A DNA stretch of 64,000 nt from Pseudomonadota bacterium (lineage in GTDB: Bacteria; Pseudomonadota; Gammaproteobacteria; Burkholderiales; Rhodocyclaceae): NCBI GenBank assembly GCA_018241725.1, contig JAFEDI010000103.1, positions 62,001-126,000 on the forward strand, written 5' to 3'. The notes below the pieces were generated by a model. It saw only the letters and a program-made list of their open reading frames with translations. It did not search any database and was not told where the DNA came from. Below are positions 55,303-64,000 of the stretch, piece after piece. Position 1 is the stretch's first letter, and the number at the start of each line of letters is the position of its first letter. The position numbers and the translations under genes are program-made.

Positions 55303-56629
55303 CACCATCGCGGCGATTGCCACTGCGCCCGGGCGCGGTGGCATCGGCGTGGTCCGGATCTCCGGGCCGAAGCTCTCTGCGCTCGTGGCCACCTTCTCCG
55401 GCCGCGAGCCGCAAGCCCGGGTCGCCCAGTTCGCCCGCTTCCATGACGGCAGTGGGCAGCTGATCGACGAAGGCCTCCTCCTCTACTTCCCGGCTCCCTA
55501 CTCCTTCACCGGCGAAGACGTCATCGAATTGCAGGGCCACGGCGGCCCGGTGGTCATGCAGATGCTGCTGGCCCGTTGTCTGGAGCTCGGCGCCCGTCTG
55601 GCCGAGCCCGGCGAATTCACCCGCCGTGCCTTCCTCAACGGCAAGCTCGATCTCGCCCAGGCGGAAAGCGTCGCCGACCTCATCGAAGCCTCCACCGCTG
55701 CTGCCGCCCGTTCGGCCGTCCGCTCGCTGACCGGCAGCTTCTCGCAGGAAGTCCACGGTCTGTGCGATCGCCTCATCGACCTGCGCATGCTGGTGGAAGC
55801 CACGCTGGACTTCCCCGACGAGGACGTGGACTTCCTCGTCGAAGCGCGGGCCTTCGAGCGCGTCGCGACCATCGTCGACGAACTGTCGGCCATCCTCGAC
55901 CGTGCCGCCCAAGGCAGCCTGCTGCGCAACGGCCTGCACGTGGTGCTGGTCGGCCAGCCCAATGTAGGAAAGTCCAGCCTGTTGAACCGCCTCGCCGGCG
56001 AGGAGCGCGCGATCGTCACCGACATCGCCGGCACCACCCGCGACGCGCTGCGCGAGACGATCCAGATCGAAGGCATTCCACTCCACATCACCGACACCGC
56101 GGGTCTACGCGACACCACCGACGAGGTCGAGAAGATCGGCATCGCCCGCACCTGGCAGGAGATCGACCGGGCCGATGTCATCGTGCGGCTGGTAGATGTG
56201 CGCGCCGGCGTAACCGATGCCGACGCGGCCATCGACGCACGCCTGCCTGCCGGCGTCGAACGGATCACCGTCTTCAACAAGGTCGACCTGGTAGAGCGTC
56301 AGCCCGAACGGCTCGAAGGCCCGGAAGGCGTCCAGCTCTTCCTGTCCGCCAAGGCCGGCCAGGGCGTCGACCTGCTGCGCAGCGAGTTGCTGCGCGTGGC
56401 AGGCTGGCATCGTCACGGGGAGGACGTCATCCTGGCCCGCGAGCGCCATCTGGTGGCGCTACGCACCGCCCTCGCCCACACCCAGGCCGCACTGGAAAAT
56501 CGCCTGGCCCTCGAACTGATGGCCGAGGAGCTTCGCCTTGCCCAGGAGGCCATCAACGAGATTACTGGCGAGTTCACGCCCGACGACCTGCTCGGGGTCA
56601 TCTTCTCGCGCTTCTGCATTGGAAAATAG
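55283..56629 (+). CDS. mnmE: tRNA uridine-5-carboxymethylaminomethyl synthesis GTPase MnmE
   Basis: A 448-residue protein from a GTG inside the yidC end. N-terminal formyl-THF-binding domain ([40 protein letters not shown]), G domain with [10 protein letters not shown] (G1), DIAGTTRD (G2), DTAGLRDT (G3) and NKVD (G4), and the C-terminal FCIGK whose cysteine is essential. With MnmG it modifies wobble U34. mnmG is not next to it here; a decayed IS5-type element follows instead. Confidence 0.97.
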   Translation: MARPPSDTIAAIATAPGRGGIGVVRISGPKLSALVATFSGREPQARVAQFARFHDGSGQLIDEGLLLYFPAPYSFTGEDVIELQGHGGPVVMQMLLARCLELGARLAEPGEFTRRAFLNGKLDLAQAESVADLIEASTAAAARSAVRSLTGSFSQEVHGLCDRLIDLRMLVEATLDFPDEDVDFLVEARAFERVATIVDELSAILDRAAQGSLLRNGLHVVLVGQPNVGKSSLLNRLAGEERAIVTDIAGTTRDALRETIQIEGIPLHITDTAGLRDTTDEVEKIGIARTWQEIDRADVIVRLVDVRAGVTDADAAIDARLPAGVERITVFNKVDLVERQPERLEGPEGVQLFLSAKAGQGVDLLRSELLRVAGWHRHGEDVILARERHLVALRTALAHTQAALENRLALELMAEELRLAQEAINEITGEFTPDDLLGVIFSRFCIGK

Positions 56630-56672
56630 CGAGCCTTCCGCAGCGTTCCGATACGACCCACAGAACCCCCTC

Positions 56673-56699
56673 AAGCCCGCATAAATGTGGGCTTTTTTG
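56673..56699 (+). terminator. Intrinsic terminator after mnmE
   Basis: AAGCCCGCA-TAAA-TGTGGGCTT followed by TTTTT, 44 bp after the mnmE stop. It ends the rpmH-mnmE transcript. Confidence 0.85.
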
Positions 56700-56849
56700 T
56701 TCCGCAGCGTGCTTGTATACGCCGGGTGAATCCGGTAAATCGTGTCCCCATCGCCTAATTGGTTGGCCCTGAAATATTCACTCCACCGCGGCCAGCCATC
56801 CCCTGGTGAGCTGCGAGTCGTGTGACTGAGCCTCTGCCCAAGCATCCCA

Positions 56850-57537
56850 ACCGGAAGCCAAAGCCCCCCCAGACGGGCAACCGCTCGCATCAACCAGCGC
56901 AGGTTGTAGCCGGCCACACACAGCACCGGGTTCAATACATTCCCTTCGGAGCCTTTCAGCCAGTTCCGCCGTAGGCCGCAATCGTCTTTCAGGTGTCCGA
57001 TCACCGGTTCGACGGCCTGGTGTCGTTTGAGCAGGCGGGGGCCTTGGTGCTCAGGCTTTTGATCCGGCCGCGGTGGATGATCCCGCCCCCAGGCACTTCG
57101 ACACCCCGATAGCCCAGATCAACGATGGTGGTGTGGGGCTTCGGGGCGCCTTTGACGTCCTGCATCAGGATCGTTGCCCGCTCGATCTGCTCGGCAAGGG
57201 TATGGCCGTCGTAGGGCTGCCGGGCGTCCCCCTTGCCGATGCACTCCACCTCCGGCGCGTGCAGGGCATGCAGCTTGTGCCTGTCCTTTGGGGCGATGGG
57301 CTTCATGCCCTCGGCCATTTCCGGCAGACGACGTTCCAGGTCCCGCATCACCCGGCCCAGGATCGTGCGCTGACGCTTGAGCACCTTTTTCATCCGTCGG
57401 TACTGTTTGGCATGGGCGTAGCCACCGGCCCGGCTCACCCCCGCACCGGCCACCTGCAGCGTCGGGCCGAACAGGTCCAGCCCTTTGCGATCCTGGCGAA
57501 TAAGATTTCTGACACGTCCGAGTCCGGAGCGAAGCAC
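56850..57537 (-). mobile_element. IS5-family transposase pseudogene
   Basis: The first frame reads GGYAHAKQYRRMKKVLKRQR and KLHALHAPEVECIGKGDARQ, then jumps to PYDGHTLAEQIERATILMQD. About 30 residues are lost between two PY motifs, probably by recombination there. After VDLGYRGV the frame shifts and continues IGHLKDDCGLRRNWLKGSEG, then NVLNPVLCVAGYNLRWLMRA. The DDE core is therefore broken. Terminal inverted repeats were not found. Confidence 0.85.
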
Positions 57538-57540
57538 TCA

Positions 57541-57800
57541 GCCCTCCGATTTGAACTGTCCAAGCCTGGACTTGGACTTGTTCAGCTCAGACGTGGACTC
57601 GAGATCCCCGGACTTGAACTTTTGATGCGGCGAGCTGGGTGCGAGATCCTCGGAGATGAGCTATCGATGCTCGGAGGGAGGCCGGCTCAACGTTGATTTG
57701 AACTCGCTCAGCTCGGAGCTGAACAAGTTCAAATCGGAGCATCGACGGCGGGGCTCAGAGGGAAGTGAACGCGGCTGGGAGAGAAGCGGGTTCAGCGTGG
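57541..57800. repeat. Degenerate repeat block related to the one near 3 kb
   Basis: Many imperfect copies of CNNACTTGAACTT/GTTCAAATC-type words in both orientations (for example GGACTTGAACTTTTGATG near 57610, AGTTCAAATCGGAGC near 57730). GAACTTTTGAT is shared with the block at 2939-3226. No gene fits it. Confidence 0.55.
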
Positions 57801-58186
57801 AGTGAGCTGCACTGCATGAAGAGCTCCGATTGTTGGGCGCGGAGCTCAGTGGGAGCAATGTTCTGGTCGGTAAGTGCTGTTTGGCCCAACGACATCGGGT
57901 CCGGCGGTTGAAGTGCGTGGAGAAGGAGCGATTCGCGATCCGCGGGATTTTGCGTTCGCTTTCCCTCGTGGCCGACCCTCCAGCCTTCAGGTACGACCGC
58001 TGAGCTTCGCCAATGCAACTTCCCCCTCTCTGCCACTGACGAAAGGATCGGAAGCCAGTTGTTCCGCCAATTTGACCGCCCGGTGCCGGGCGGACTTACA
58101 AATTGAGACGAAAGATAAATGAGCAAGCGCTAATGTTCTGACCCATAGGCACCGTGAACACAGCCGTTCCCTAAAAGGAGAAGTCC
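57801..58186. other. Intergenic, no supported gene
   Basis: Frames on both strands are short and lack any domain. AAAGGAG at 58173 belongs to the following gene. Confidence 0.45.
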
Positions 58187-58390
58187 ATGAGTGTTGGTTC
58201 AGTTGGTGGCGCATCGAGCGCCGCCTACACCCAGGCATTGCAGCGCCAGCCGGAAGCGACGGAATCGAAGAAGGCGGGTTCAGATCAGGATGGCGATTCG
58301 GACGATAGCAGCAAGGTGCAGTCTGCCCCGGCGCCTGTCTCCAACTCCAGCGGTCAGGTCATCGGACAGAACATCAACGTCACAGCCTGA
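58187..58390 (+). CDS. Small hypothetical protein, Ser/Gln-rich
   Basis: A 67-residue hydrophilic protein (MSVGSVGGASSAAYTQALQR) with an excellent AAGGAG site and a terminator right after it, so it is a genuine monocistronic gene. The DQDGDSDDSSK middle is acidic and probably disordered. SSGQVIGQNINVTA ends it. No family recognised, no signal peptide. Confidence 0.7.
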   Translation: MSVGSVGGASSAAYTQALQRQPEATESKKAGSDQDGDSDDSSKVQSAPAPVSNSSGQVIGQNINVTA

Positions 58391-58414
58391 CGATTCCTTG
58401 CACCCAATTCTGCA

Positions 58415-58435
58415 CCCGCCTCACGGCGGGTTTTT
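58415..58435 (+). terminator. Intrinsic terminator
   Basis: CCCGCC-TCAC-GGCGGG followed by TTTTT, 25 bp after the stop of the small gene. Confidence 0.88.
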
Positions 58436-58623
58436 CATACCTCGAGGGGACACCTTCATCTGGTACTCCCAGATGTGCCCATCTTCGATTTCGGATTTTC
58501 AGAACCCCGGTAACGGCAAGGTACCCAAGCCATTCGCTGGATTCTGCATTGGCTCCGACTACATCCGGGCGCGTCGGATAGCGGCCAGACGAATCAATTC
58601 AGCCGCAATACGGGGCTGCATCA

Positions 58624-58824
58624 TTAGTGCAGCCACGCCTTCTGCAGAATTTCCCATTCCGGTTCGGTGAGGTACAACTCGGTGACCTCGATTTCCCGTT
58701 GCTCCACCTGGTAACGACGTTCGTAGCCGGTGGGAGATCGCCCCTCCCCTTGTCGCCGGTCTTGGCCGGAGCGTCGCTCGAATCCGCTCCAGTTCCTTCC
58801 GCGGGAGATAAGCAGCTTTTCCAT
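58624..58824 (-). CDS. Small hypothetical protein, Arg-rich
   Basis: A 66-residue protein from the ATG at 58824, with AGGTGAGG upstream. RNWSGFERRSGQDRRQGEGR is an RSG-DRR-type segment seen in small regulators of unknown role. EVTELYLTEPEWEILQKAWL ends it. An alternative longer frame on the same strand (to 58906) lacks this signature. Function unknown. Confidence 0.55.
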   Translation of the reverse strand: MEKLLISRGRNWSGFERRSGQDRRQGEGRSPTGYERRYQVEQREIEVTELYLTEPEWEILQKAWLH

Positions 58825-59036
58825 TTTCCTCACCTGTTTGTGTACTCACCACAAGCATCGGCTCGCCCAGCCAAAACCTGTGATAACTAGTTCTCAGCCG
58901 GGGCATCGGTCGGGGCGTCCAAATGCGACATAATTCTCAGCATTCGCTATCCGGTTGATGCGCTCTCCCCAAGATCGAACGAACATCGATTGGCCGCATC
59001 TGATGCACACTGCTCTTCACTTTCAGGACTTTCGCC

Positions 59037-59267
59037 ATGCGCACTCCAGCTCTCTGTATCTCCCTGTTCGCCACGGTTTTGGCGGCCTGCTCAGGTGAGG
59101 CACCCCTCTCACTCGCCGACAAGGTGAAGGCCACCAGCGAGCTGATTGCAGAGCGTCCGGAATGCACCGAATATGCCCGCAAGATCGGCGGCGCATCCAA
59201 CAGTAAGCAGGTGGACCAGACCTACCAGGCCGCCAAGGGTGCCCACTGCATCAAGCCCGACGTATGA
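59037..59267 (+). CDS. Small lipoprotein
   Basis: A 76-residue protein with a signal peptide MRTPALCISLFATVLAACSG. LAAC is a lipobox, so Cys18 would be lipidated. The mature part is charged and helical (LADKVKATSELIAERPECTE) with two further cysteines that could form a disulfide. Destined for the outer membrane or periplasm. Function unknown. Confidence 0.7.
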   Translation: MRTPALCISLFATVLAACSGEAPLSLADKVKATSELIAERPECTEYARKIGGASNSKQVDQTYQAAKGAHCIKPDV

Positions 59268-59343
59268 GCATCGCCGTGCGGGTGGGCGCTATTCCTACCC
59301 GCATCGAACCGTATTCCATCGCAAGCACAAAGGAGACACGACG

Positions 59344-60105
59344 ATGACCTGGGAGCCGGACCGTTATCTGCAGTTTTCCGACGAGCGCCTGCGCCCTGCG
59401 CTCGATTTGCTTGGACACATTCCGCCGATCCGCCCCGCCCGCGTCGTCGACCTCGGCTGCGGAGCCGGCAATGTCACCCGTCTGCTCGCGGAACGTTGGC
59501 CAAACGCGGAATTGGTCGGCCTCGACAGTTCCCCCGAGATGCTGGAGCGGGCACGCAATGCGCTGCCGAGTGCGCGCTTCGAACTGACGGGCGTCGAGCA
59601 GTGGGATTCCGAGGATGCGCCGGACCTGCTGTTCTCCAATGCCGCCCTGCATTGGGTTGGTCAGCATGAAGCCCTCTTCCCTCGTTTGCTCGACAGGTTG
59701 TCACCCGGCGGCGTACTGGCCGTACAGATGCCCGGCAACTTCGACGCGCCATCCCATCGCCTGGTCCGCGAGCTAGCCACATCCTCCGTCTGGTCTGGCA
59801 AGGTCGGCGCCGGACGCATGGGAAACATCCTCGGCATGGCGGATTACCACCGCCTGCTCGCCCCACGCAGCACCCGCCTGTCCCTGTGGGAAACAACCTA
59901 CTGGCAGGCCCTGCACGGGGCCAGCCCAGTTCTCGACTGGCTGCGCGGCACCACCCTGCTGCCCTACATCGCGCCGATGGACGAGGCTACCCGCCAAGCC
60001 TTCTTCGGTGAGTTGGGCTCCTTGCTCGCCGACGCCTATCCAGCCGACGAAAACGGCACCACCCTCTTCCCGTTCCGCCGGATCTTCATCGTCGCCCAGC
60101 GATGA
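59344..60105 (+). CDS. tam: Trans-aconitate 2-methyltransferase
   Basis: A 253-residue SAM methyltransferase starting MTWEPDRYLQFSDERLRPAL, the Tam signature start. VVDLGCGAGNVTRLL is motif I and VGLDSSPEML motif II. DLLFSNAALHWVGQH and GVLAVQMPGNFDAPSHRLVR are typical Tam blocks. It methylates trans-aconitate, a spontaneous inhibitor of aconitase. AAAGGAG lies before the ATG. The stop overlaps the sirtuin start by ATGA, so both are co-translated. Confidence 0.9.
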   Translation: MTWEPDRYLQFSDERLRPALDLLGHIPPIRPARVVDLGCGAGNVTRLLAERWPNAELVGLDSSPEMLERARNALPSARFELTGVEQWDSEDAPDLLFSNAALHWVGQHEALFPRLLDRLSPGGVLAVQMPGNFDAPSHRLVRELATSSVWSGKVGAGRMGNILGMADYHRLLAPRSTRLSLWETTYWQALHGASPVLDWLRGTTLLPYIAPMDEATRQAFFGELGSLLADAYPADENGTTLFPFRRIFIVAQR

Positions 60106-60944
60106 GCGGCATCGACCACAGCGCCATACATGCCGAGGCAGCACGCCTGATTGCGGCCGCAGATGGGCTGATCGTCGCGGCCGGGGCTGGCATGGGCGTG
60201 GATTCAGGATTGCCCGACTTCCGCGGCAACAGCGGGTTCTGGCGTGCCTACCCGGCCCTCGCCGAGGCACGCATCGCATTCGAGGACATCGCCAACCCGG
60301 CGGCCTTCCGACGCGATCCCGTGCTTGCCTGGGGCTTCTACGGCCACCGGCTGAATCTTTATCGCAGCACCCGCCCCCATCGCGGCTTCACGATCCTCCG
60401 CGAGATCGCCTGTCGATTGCCCAAAGGCGCCTTCGTGTTCACGTCGAACGTGGACGGCCAGTTCCAGCAAGCCGGCTACGACGAGGAAAGAATCTGCGAG
60501 GTGCACGGCTCCATCCATCACCTCCAATGTGTGGATGGGTGCGAAGGCTGGATCGGTCCGGCAGACAACTTCGCCCCCGAGGTGGACGACCGTACCTGCC
60601 GGCTCCTCTCACCGCTTCCGCGCTGTTCGCACTGCAATAGCCTCCTGCGTCCCAACATCCTGATGTTCGGAGATGGTGACTGGCTGGGCCGACGCAGCGA
60701 CGCCCAGCACCGCCGCCTGGAAGCCTGGCTGCGAGACGTGCGCAAGCCAGTCATCGTCGAGATCGGAGCCGGCAATCACGTTCCTACGGTCCGCTGGTTC
60801 AGCGAGACGCTTGGCGAGCCCCTGGTACGCATCAACCCGACGGAACCGGAAATTCCTGGGCGTGGCGTCAGTCTTCCGCAGGGCGGCCTGGCCGCCCTCG
60901 CCGACATTCACGCGGTACTGAGTGCCCAGCATTTCTTCGCCTGA
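60102..60944 (+). CDS. Sirtuin family NAD-dependent protein deacetylase
   Basis: A 280-residue sirtuin. VAAGAGMGVDSGLPDFRG is the NAD-binding motif, TSNVDGQFQQAG the TxNID-like motif and CEVHGSIHHLQC the catalytic His block with one zinc Cys; more cysteines follow (CEGW, CSHC). Asn replaces little in the core, so it should be active. The atypical GMGVDSG and TSNVD place it among divergent bacterial sirtuins rather than CobB. Co-translated with tam. Substrate unknown. Confidence 0.85.
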   Translation: MSGIDHSAIHAEAARLIAAADGLIVAAGAGMGVDSGLPDFRGNSGFWRAYPALAEARIAFEDIANPAAFRRDPVLAWGFYGHRLNLYRSTRPHRGFTILREIACRLPKGAFVFTSNVDGQFQQAGYDEERICEVHGSIHHLQCVDGCEGWIGPADNFAPEVDDRTCRLLSPLPRCSHCNSLLRPNILMFGDGDWLGRRSDAQHRRLEAWLRDVRKPVIVEIGAGNHVPTVRWFSETLGEPLVRINPTEPEIPGRGVSLPQGGLAALADIHAVLSAQHFFA

Positions 60945-60952
60945 GCAGCCCT

Positions 60953-60968
60953 TGTTCCACGTGAAACA
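60953..60968. promoter_or_regulatory. parS centromere site 1
   Basis: TGTTCCACGTGAAACA, a perfect match to the bacterial parS consensus. It lies in the 30-bp gap between the sirtuin and TSUP genes. ParB would load here for chromosome segregation. It is about 8 kb from dnaA, the expected distance range. Confidence 0.95.
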
Positions 60969-60974
60969 CGCCCC

Positions 60975-61739
60975 ATGGATTTAGCGCTTCCACTCCTGGC
61001 TGTCGGTGCCTTCTTTGCCGGTACCGTCGATGCCGTCGTCGGAGGCGGCGGTCTGATCCAGATCCCGCTTCTCTTCTCGACCTTTCCACAGGCAAGCCCC
61101 GGCACGTTGTTTGGCACCAACAAGCTGGCCAGCGTGCTGGGCACCACCAGCGCCGCCGTTCAGTACAGCCGACGGCTGACGATCCCCTGGCGGGCAGCAG
61201 GGCCGGCTGCGATCGCTGCTGCCACCGGATCCTGGCTCGGGGCGCGGACCGTCGTGCTCTTTCCGCCCGCAGCACTTCGTCCATTGATCCTCATCCTGCT
61301 GACCGCGGTTGCGGTCTATACCTTCATCCGCAAGGACTTCGGCACCCAGCATCAACGTCTTACCAATGCATCCCGCGAGCAGCGGCGAGCACTTGCCATC
61401 GGCGCGGCAGTCGGCTTTTACGACGGCTTCTTCGGCCCAGGCACCGGCAGCTTCCTGATCTTCCTGTTCATCAGATTCCTGGGGATGGATTTCCTGCATG
61501 CCTCGGTGTCTGCCAAGATCATCAATGTGGCGACCAATCTCGCGGCCATCGCTGTATTCGTTTCCCACGGCGAAGTGTTCTGGCAGGTGGCAGCCATCAT
61601 GGGCGCCTGCAATCTGCTCGGTTCCCGTGTCGGTACCGCGCTTGCGCTGCGCCATGGGGCGGTCTTCGTCCGCAAGGCCTTCTTGTTCGTCGTCATCGTG
61701 CTGATCCTGCGCTTCAGCTACGACACCTTCCTGACCTGA
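60975..61739 (+). CDS. TSUP family sulfite/organosulfonate exporter-like permease
   Basis: A 254-residue membrane protein with about eight hydrophobic segments. AGTVDAVVGGGGLIQIPLLF and GAAVGFYDGFFGPGTGSFLI are the two repeated TSUP (TauE/SafE, DUF81) signatures. It probably moves sulfur oxyanions or related small anions across the inner membrane. The start lies 6 bp after parS site 1, so ParB bound there could reduce its transcription. Confidence 0.9.
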   Translation: MDLALPLLAVGAFFAGTVDAVVGGGGLIQIPLLFSTFPQASPGTLFGTNKLASVLGTTSAAVQYSRRLTIPWRAAGPAAIAAATGSWLGARTVVLFPPAALRPLILILLTAVAVYTFIRKDFGTQHQRLTNASREQRRALAIGAAVGFYDGFFGPGTGSFLIFLFIRFLGMDFLHASVSAKIINVATNLAAIAVFVSHGEVFWQVAAIMGACNLLGSRVGTALALRHGAVFVRKAFLFVVIVLILRFSYDTFLT

Positions 61740-61745
61740 AGGAGT

Positions 61746-61761
61746 TGTTCCACGTGAAACA
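61746..61761. promoter_or_regulatory. parS centromere site 2, overlapping a start codon
   Basis: TGTTCCACGTGAAACA again, perfect, 793 bp from site 1. The GTG at 61754, best placed behind AAGGAG, lies inside the site. Confidence 0.95.
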
Positions 61762-62614
61762 TCCGCCCTTCCATGTCTCGCTGGCGCCTGACACTGGGCT
61801 CTCCATCGAACCCACACGCAACCTGGTGGAGACATGCAGTCCATTCCAGCACATCGCCATCGAGCAGTCCGCCACCTTCGGACGTCTGTACCGTCTGGAC
61901 GGCGACCTGATGGCCAGCGAGGCCGACGAGTTCATCATCCACGAAAGCCTGGCCCACATCCCGGCCCTGGCGCACCCGGCCCCGCGTAGCGCCCTGATCC
62001 TCGGCGGCGGGGACGGCGCCACAGCCCGGGAGCTGCTCAAACACCCAAGCCTTGAACGAATCGTCGTGGCCGAGCTCGACGCAGAGGTCGTGCGTCTTGT
62101 CGGACAGTTCATTCCCACCCTCCCCGCCCTGGCCTTCACTTCACCCCGCGTGCACCTGCAGATTGGCGACGCCGCCGCAAGCCTTCGCCAACACCATGCC
62201 AGAGGCGAGCGCTTCGACCTCATCCTCTTTGATCTCACGGCCAGCGACAATCCGGCCTGCGCGCATCTTCATCACGAAGAATTCATTCGCCTTTGTGCTG
62301 CCAGCCTGAACGCAGGCGGTATCATCCACGTCCAGTTGGGATCACCCTTTTATCAACCGGTGCAGACTGCGGCCCTGTGGCAACACATGCGCAGCGTATT
62401 TACCGGCCTGTGCCCCACGCTCATCAGCGTTCCGTCCTACGGCGGTCCCTGGCTGCTGGCCCGCGCCACCGCCGACACAGGAACAGACCCGGCCCCTACC
62501 ATACTGAACGCACGCCTCAGCGAGCGCGGCATCACAGGTCTGCGCCACTACAATCCGGATCTGCACCACGCCTGCCAGGCCCTGCCCAACCACATTAGCC
62601 AATTGCTCGCCTGA
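61754..62614 (+). CDS. speE: Spermidine synthase-like aminopropyltransferase
   Basis: A 286-residue protein with the spermidine-synthase order: FQHIAIEQSATFGRLYRLDG, DEFIIHESLAHIPAL, the SAM-like motif LILGGGDGATARELLKH, VVAELDAEVVRLV and IILVQLGSPF-like IIHVQLGSPFYQPVQT. It would transfer aminopropyl groups to a diamine. GTG at 61754 is chosen because AAGGAG lies 9 nt before it; a TTG at 61745 gives MFHVKH and includes the whole parS. Divergent second half (DLTASDNPA) leaves the exact substrate open. Confidence 0.8.
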   Translation: MKHPPFHVSLAPDTGLSIEPTRNLVETCSPFQHIAIEQSATFGRLYRLDGDLMASEADEFIIHESLAHIPALAHPAPRSALILGGGDGATARELLKHPSLERIVVAELDAEVVRLVGQFIPTLPALAFTSPRVHLQIGDAAASLRQHHARGERFDLILFDLTASDNPACAHLHHEEFIRLCAASLNAGGIIHVQLGSPFYQPVQTAALWQHMRSVFTGLCPTLISVPSYGGPWLLARATADTGTDPAPTILNARLSERGITGLRHYNPDLHHACQALPNHISQLLA

Positions 62615-62618
62615 ACCC

Positions 62619-63935
62619 ATGCCCCACGCTTTTACCTCCACGCCCCCCAAATCTCTACCGGAAGACAGCCTGGGCTACGCCATCCTCACCGCAGCCCAGC
62701 TGATTGCCGACGTTGTCGCCGGAACCACCCTCACCGACAGTCTGGCCGCCCTGTGGGCCGCACGTACGCAGACGCCGGCCAGCGTGCGGGGTGCGGTGCT
62801 CGACCTCACCTACGGGACCCTGCGGGACTATGGTCGCCAGGACTTCATCCTTGGCCGCCTGCTGCAAAAGCCCTTGCCAGAGCCGATCCAGTCCATCCTG
62901 CGCGTGGCGCTGCACCGCTTGGACAGCCATGCCGACACCGCCCATACCGTCGTCAACCAGGCGGTCGGCGCTGCGGCCACGTGCATCGAGGGCAAGTTCA
63001 AGGGCGTCGTAAACGGCGTGCTGCGCAATGCCCTGCGGCAGATGGATGCGTTGAACAAGGCCGCCGATTCAGACATGGTTGCAGAGCACCGCCACCCGCC
63101 CTGGTGGATCCGCCGCCTGAAGGCTCAGTACCCCGCCGAGTGGCGTGACATCCTTCGAGCCGGCAACACCCATCCCCCGATGGCGCTACGCATCAACGTA
63201 CTGCGCAGCAACCTCGAGGACACTCTGGCCAGCTTCGCCGAAGCGGACTTGCCGGTTCGCCAACTCACCAACGGTGCCCTGCTGCTGGCGCGCCCAGTCC
63301 CCGTTTCCCGTGTGCCCGGCTTTGCCGAAGGCTGCATCAGCGTGCAGGATGCAGGCGCCCAGTTTGCCGCCCAGTACCTGGATGTGGACGATGGACAGCG
63401 CGTCCTCGACGCCTGTGCCGCCCCAGGCGGTAAGGCCGCCCATGTCCTCGAGATCGCCGATGTAGAACTCACCGCCATCGACGCCGATCCACTGCGGGCC
63501 AGACGCATTACAGAGAACCTGCAGCGCCTCGGCCTCGACGCCACCGTCAAGCATGCCGACTGCCGCGATCTCGCCGGTTGGTGGGACGGCCGCCCTTTCG
63601 ATCGCATTCTGGCCGACGTGCCCTGCTCCGCCTCCGGCGTAGTACGCCGCAACCCGGACATCAAATGGCTGCGCCGCGCCAGCGATATTGCCCACTTCGC
63701 GGCCCAGCAGGCCGAGATCGTCGATGCCCTGTGGCAGGTCCTCGCCCCGGGTGGCAAAATGCTCTATGCCACCTGCTCGGTATTCGCCGAGGAAAACCGT
63801 GAGCAGATGGCCGGCTTCGCTGCCCGTCATCCCGATTGCCGCCGGCTGCCCCTGAACGGCCAGCTCGACTGCCAATACCTGCCCAGCTCCGAACATGACG
63901 GATTCTTCTACGCCCTGCTCGAGAAAATCGCCTGA
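62619..63935 (+). CDS. rsmB: 16S rRNA m5C967 methyltransferase RsmB
   Basis: A 438-residue protein. N-terminal NusB-like RNA-binding domain (SVRGAVLDLTYGTLRDYGRQ, RVALHRLDSHADTAHTVVNQ, KGVVNGVLRN). C-terminal methyltransferase: DACAAPGGKAAHVLEIA (motif I), DRILADVPCSASGVVRRNPD (motif IV, Cys) and MLYATCSVFAEENREQ (motif VI, catalytic Cys). Methylates C967 of 16S rRNA. It starts 4 bp after the preceding gene. Length is normal. Confidence 0.96.
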   Translation: MPHAFTSTPPKSLPEDSLGYAILTAAQLIADVVAGTTLTDSLAALWAARTQTPASVRGAVLDLTYGTLRDYGRQDFILGRLLQKPLPEPIQSILRVALHRLDSHADTAHTVVNQAVGAAATCIEGKFKGVVNGVLRNALRQMDALNKAADSDMVAEHRHPPWWIRRLKAQYPAEWRDILRAGNTHPPMALRINVLRSNLEDTLASFAEADLPVRQLTNGALLLARPVPVSRVPGFAEGCISVQDAGAQFAAQYLDVDDGQRVLDACAAPGGKAAHVLEIADVELTAIDADPLRARRITENLQRLGLDATVKHADCRDLAGWWDGRPFDRILADVPCSASGVVRRNPDIKWLRRASDIAHFAAQQAEIVDALWQVLAPGGKMLYATCSVFAEENREQMAGFAARHPDCRRLPLNGQLDCQYLPSSEHDGFFYALLEKIA

Positions 63936-64000
63936 GCGCCGCCGCTTCCTGCTCCACACCCTCGGCATCACCGCCGGTGTGCTATTTGCACTTAAAGCCG
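63895..64000 (+). CDS. Start of a secreted or membrane protein (3' end outside window)
   Basis: An ATG inside the rsmB end opens a frame MTDSSTPCSRKSPERRRFLL and then HTLGITAGVLFALKA to the window edge. The basic RRRFLL followed by a hydrophobic stretch is a signal peptide, with a twin-arginine flavour. Too little is visible to name it. DUF4390 proteins often follow rsmB in betaproteobacteria. Confidence 0.5.
   Translation, partial: MTDSSTPCSRKSPERRRFLLHTLGITAGVLFALKA

Noticed and set aside
53590-55392. 600-codon minus-strand frame opposite yidC
   Set aside because: Antisense shadow with His/Gln/Gly bias; yidC on the plus strand is unambiguous.

Overview
The window looks like the replication-origin region of a betaproteobacterial chromosome, most likely Rhodocyclales (inferred from gene content and high GC; no ribosomal RNA is present to test this). 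The core is a divergent pair of conserved blocks: dnaA, dnaN and gyrB run leftward (52.5 to 47.3 kb), and rpmH, rnpA, yidD, yidC and mnmE run rightward (52.8 to 56.6 kb). The dnaA-rpmH gap holds one perfect DnaA box. Further right are tam, a sirtuin, a TSUP permease, a spermidine-synthase-like gene and rsmB, with two perfect 16-bp parS sites at 60953 and 61746. Left-edge genes (DUF2339 membrane protein, a DHFR-family protein) also look like ordinary chromosome.

Between about 2.2 and 47 kb lies a patchwork accessory region with lower and variable GC. From left to right it holds: a P1/P4-type C4 antisense-RNA/Icd-like locus (2.2-2.85 kb); a repeat block that recurs near 57.6 kb; a nuclease plus Ski2-like helicase pair resembling Hachiman (4.4-8.4 kb); RhuM and an AlbA_2 ATP-binding protein (8.6-11.6 kb); a decayed and an intact hipBA locus (12.1-14.4 kb); a CX5R phosphatase-like gene beside a tniQ relic; orphan DUF genes, including a DUF2442-DUF4926-DUF29 fusion and an FRG-domain protein; an SOS operon with LexA box, small zinc-ribbon gene, umuD and umuC; a PLD-family nuclease; and a TrfA-like replication initiator with 22-bp iterons.

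A complete leftward Tn7-like transposition operon (tnsA, tnsB, tnsC, tniQ) follows at 31.3-36.9 kb. Beside its right flank is a frameshifted HNH nuclease gene. Next comes a type I restriction-modification operon (hsdM, hsdS, hsdR), then a small protein, a Ser/Thr kinase and a zinc-ribbon protein, ending at the gyrB terminator. Two decayed tniQ pieces (15.3 and 29.3 kb), two IS5-family relics, an HNH pseudogene and a truncated SRAP gene show repeated insertion and decay.

Read together, this is an origin-proximal defence and mobile-element island. The strongest unusual points are the C4 RNA architecture, the iteron plus TrfA-like replicon inside a chromosome, the leaderless palindrome-controlled hipBA operon, the nuclease-helicase pair with a QxK rather than ExK active-site pattern, and a parS site that contains the probable start codon of a metabolic gene.
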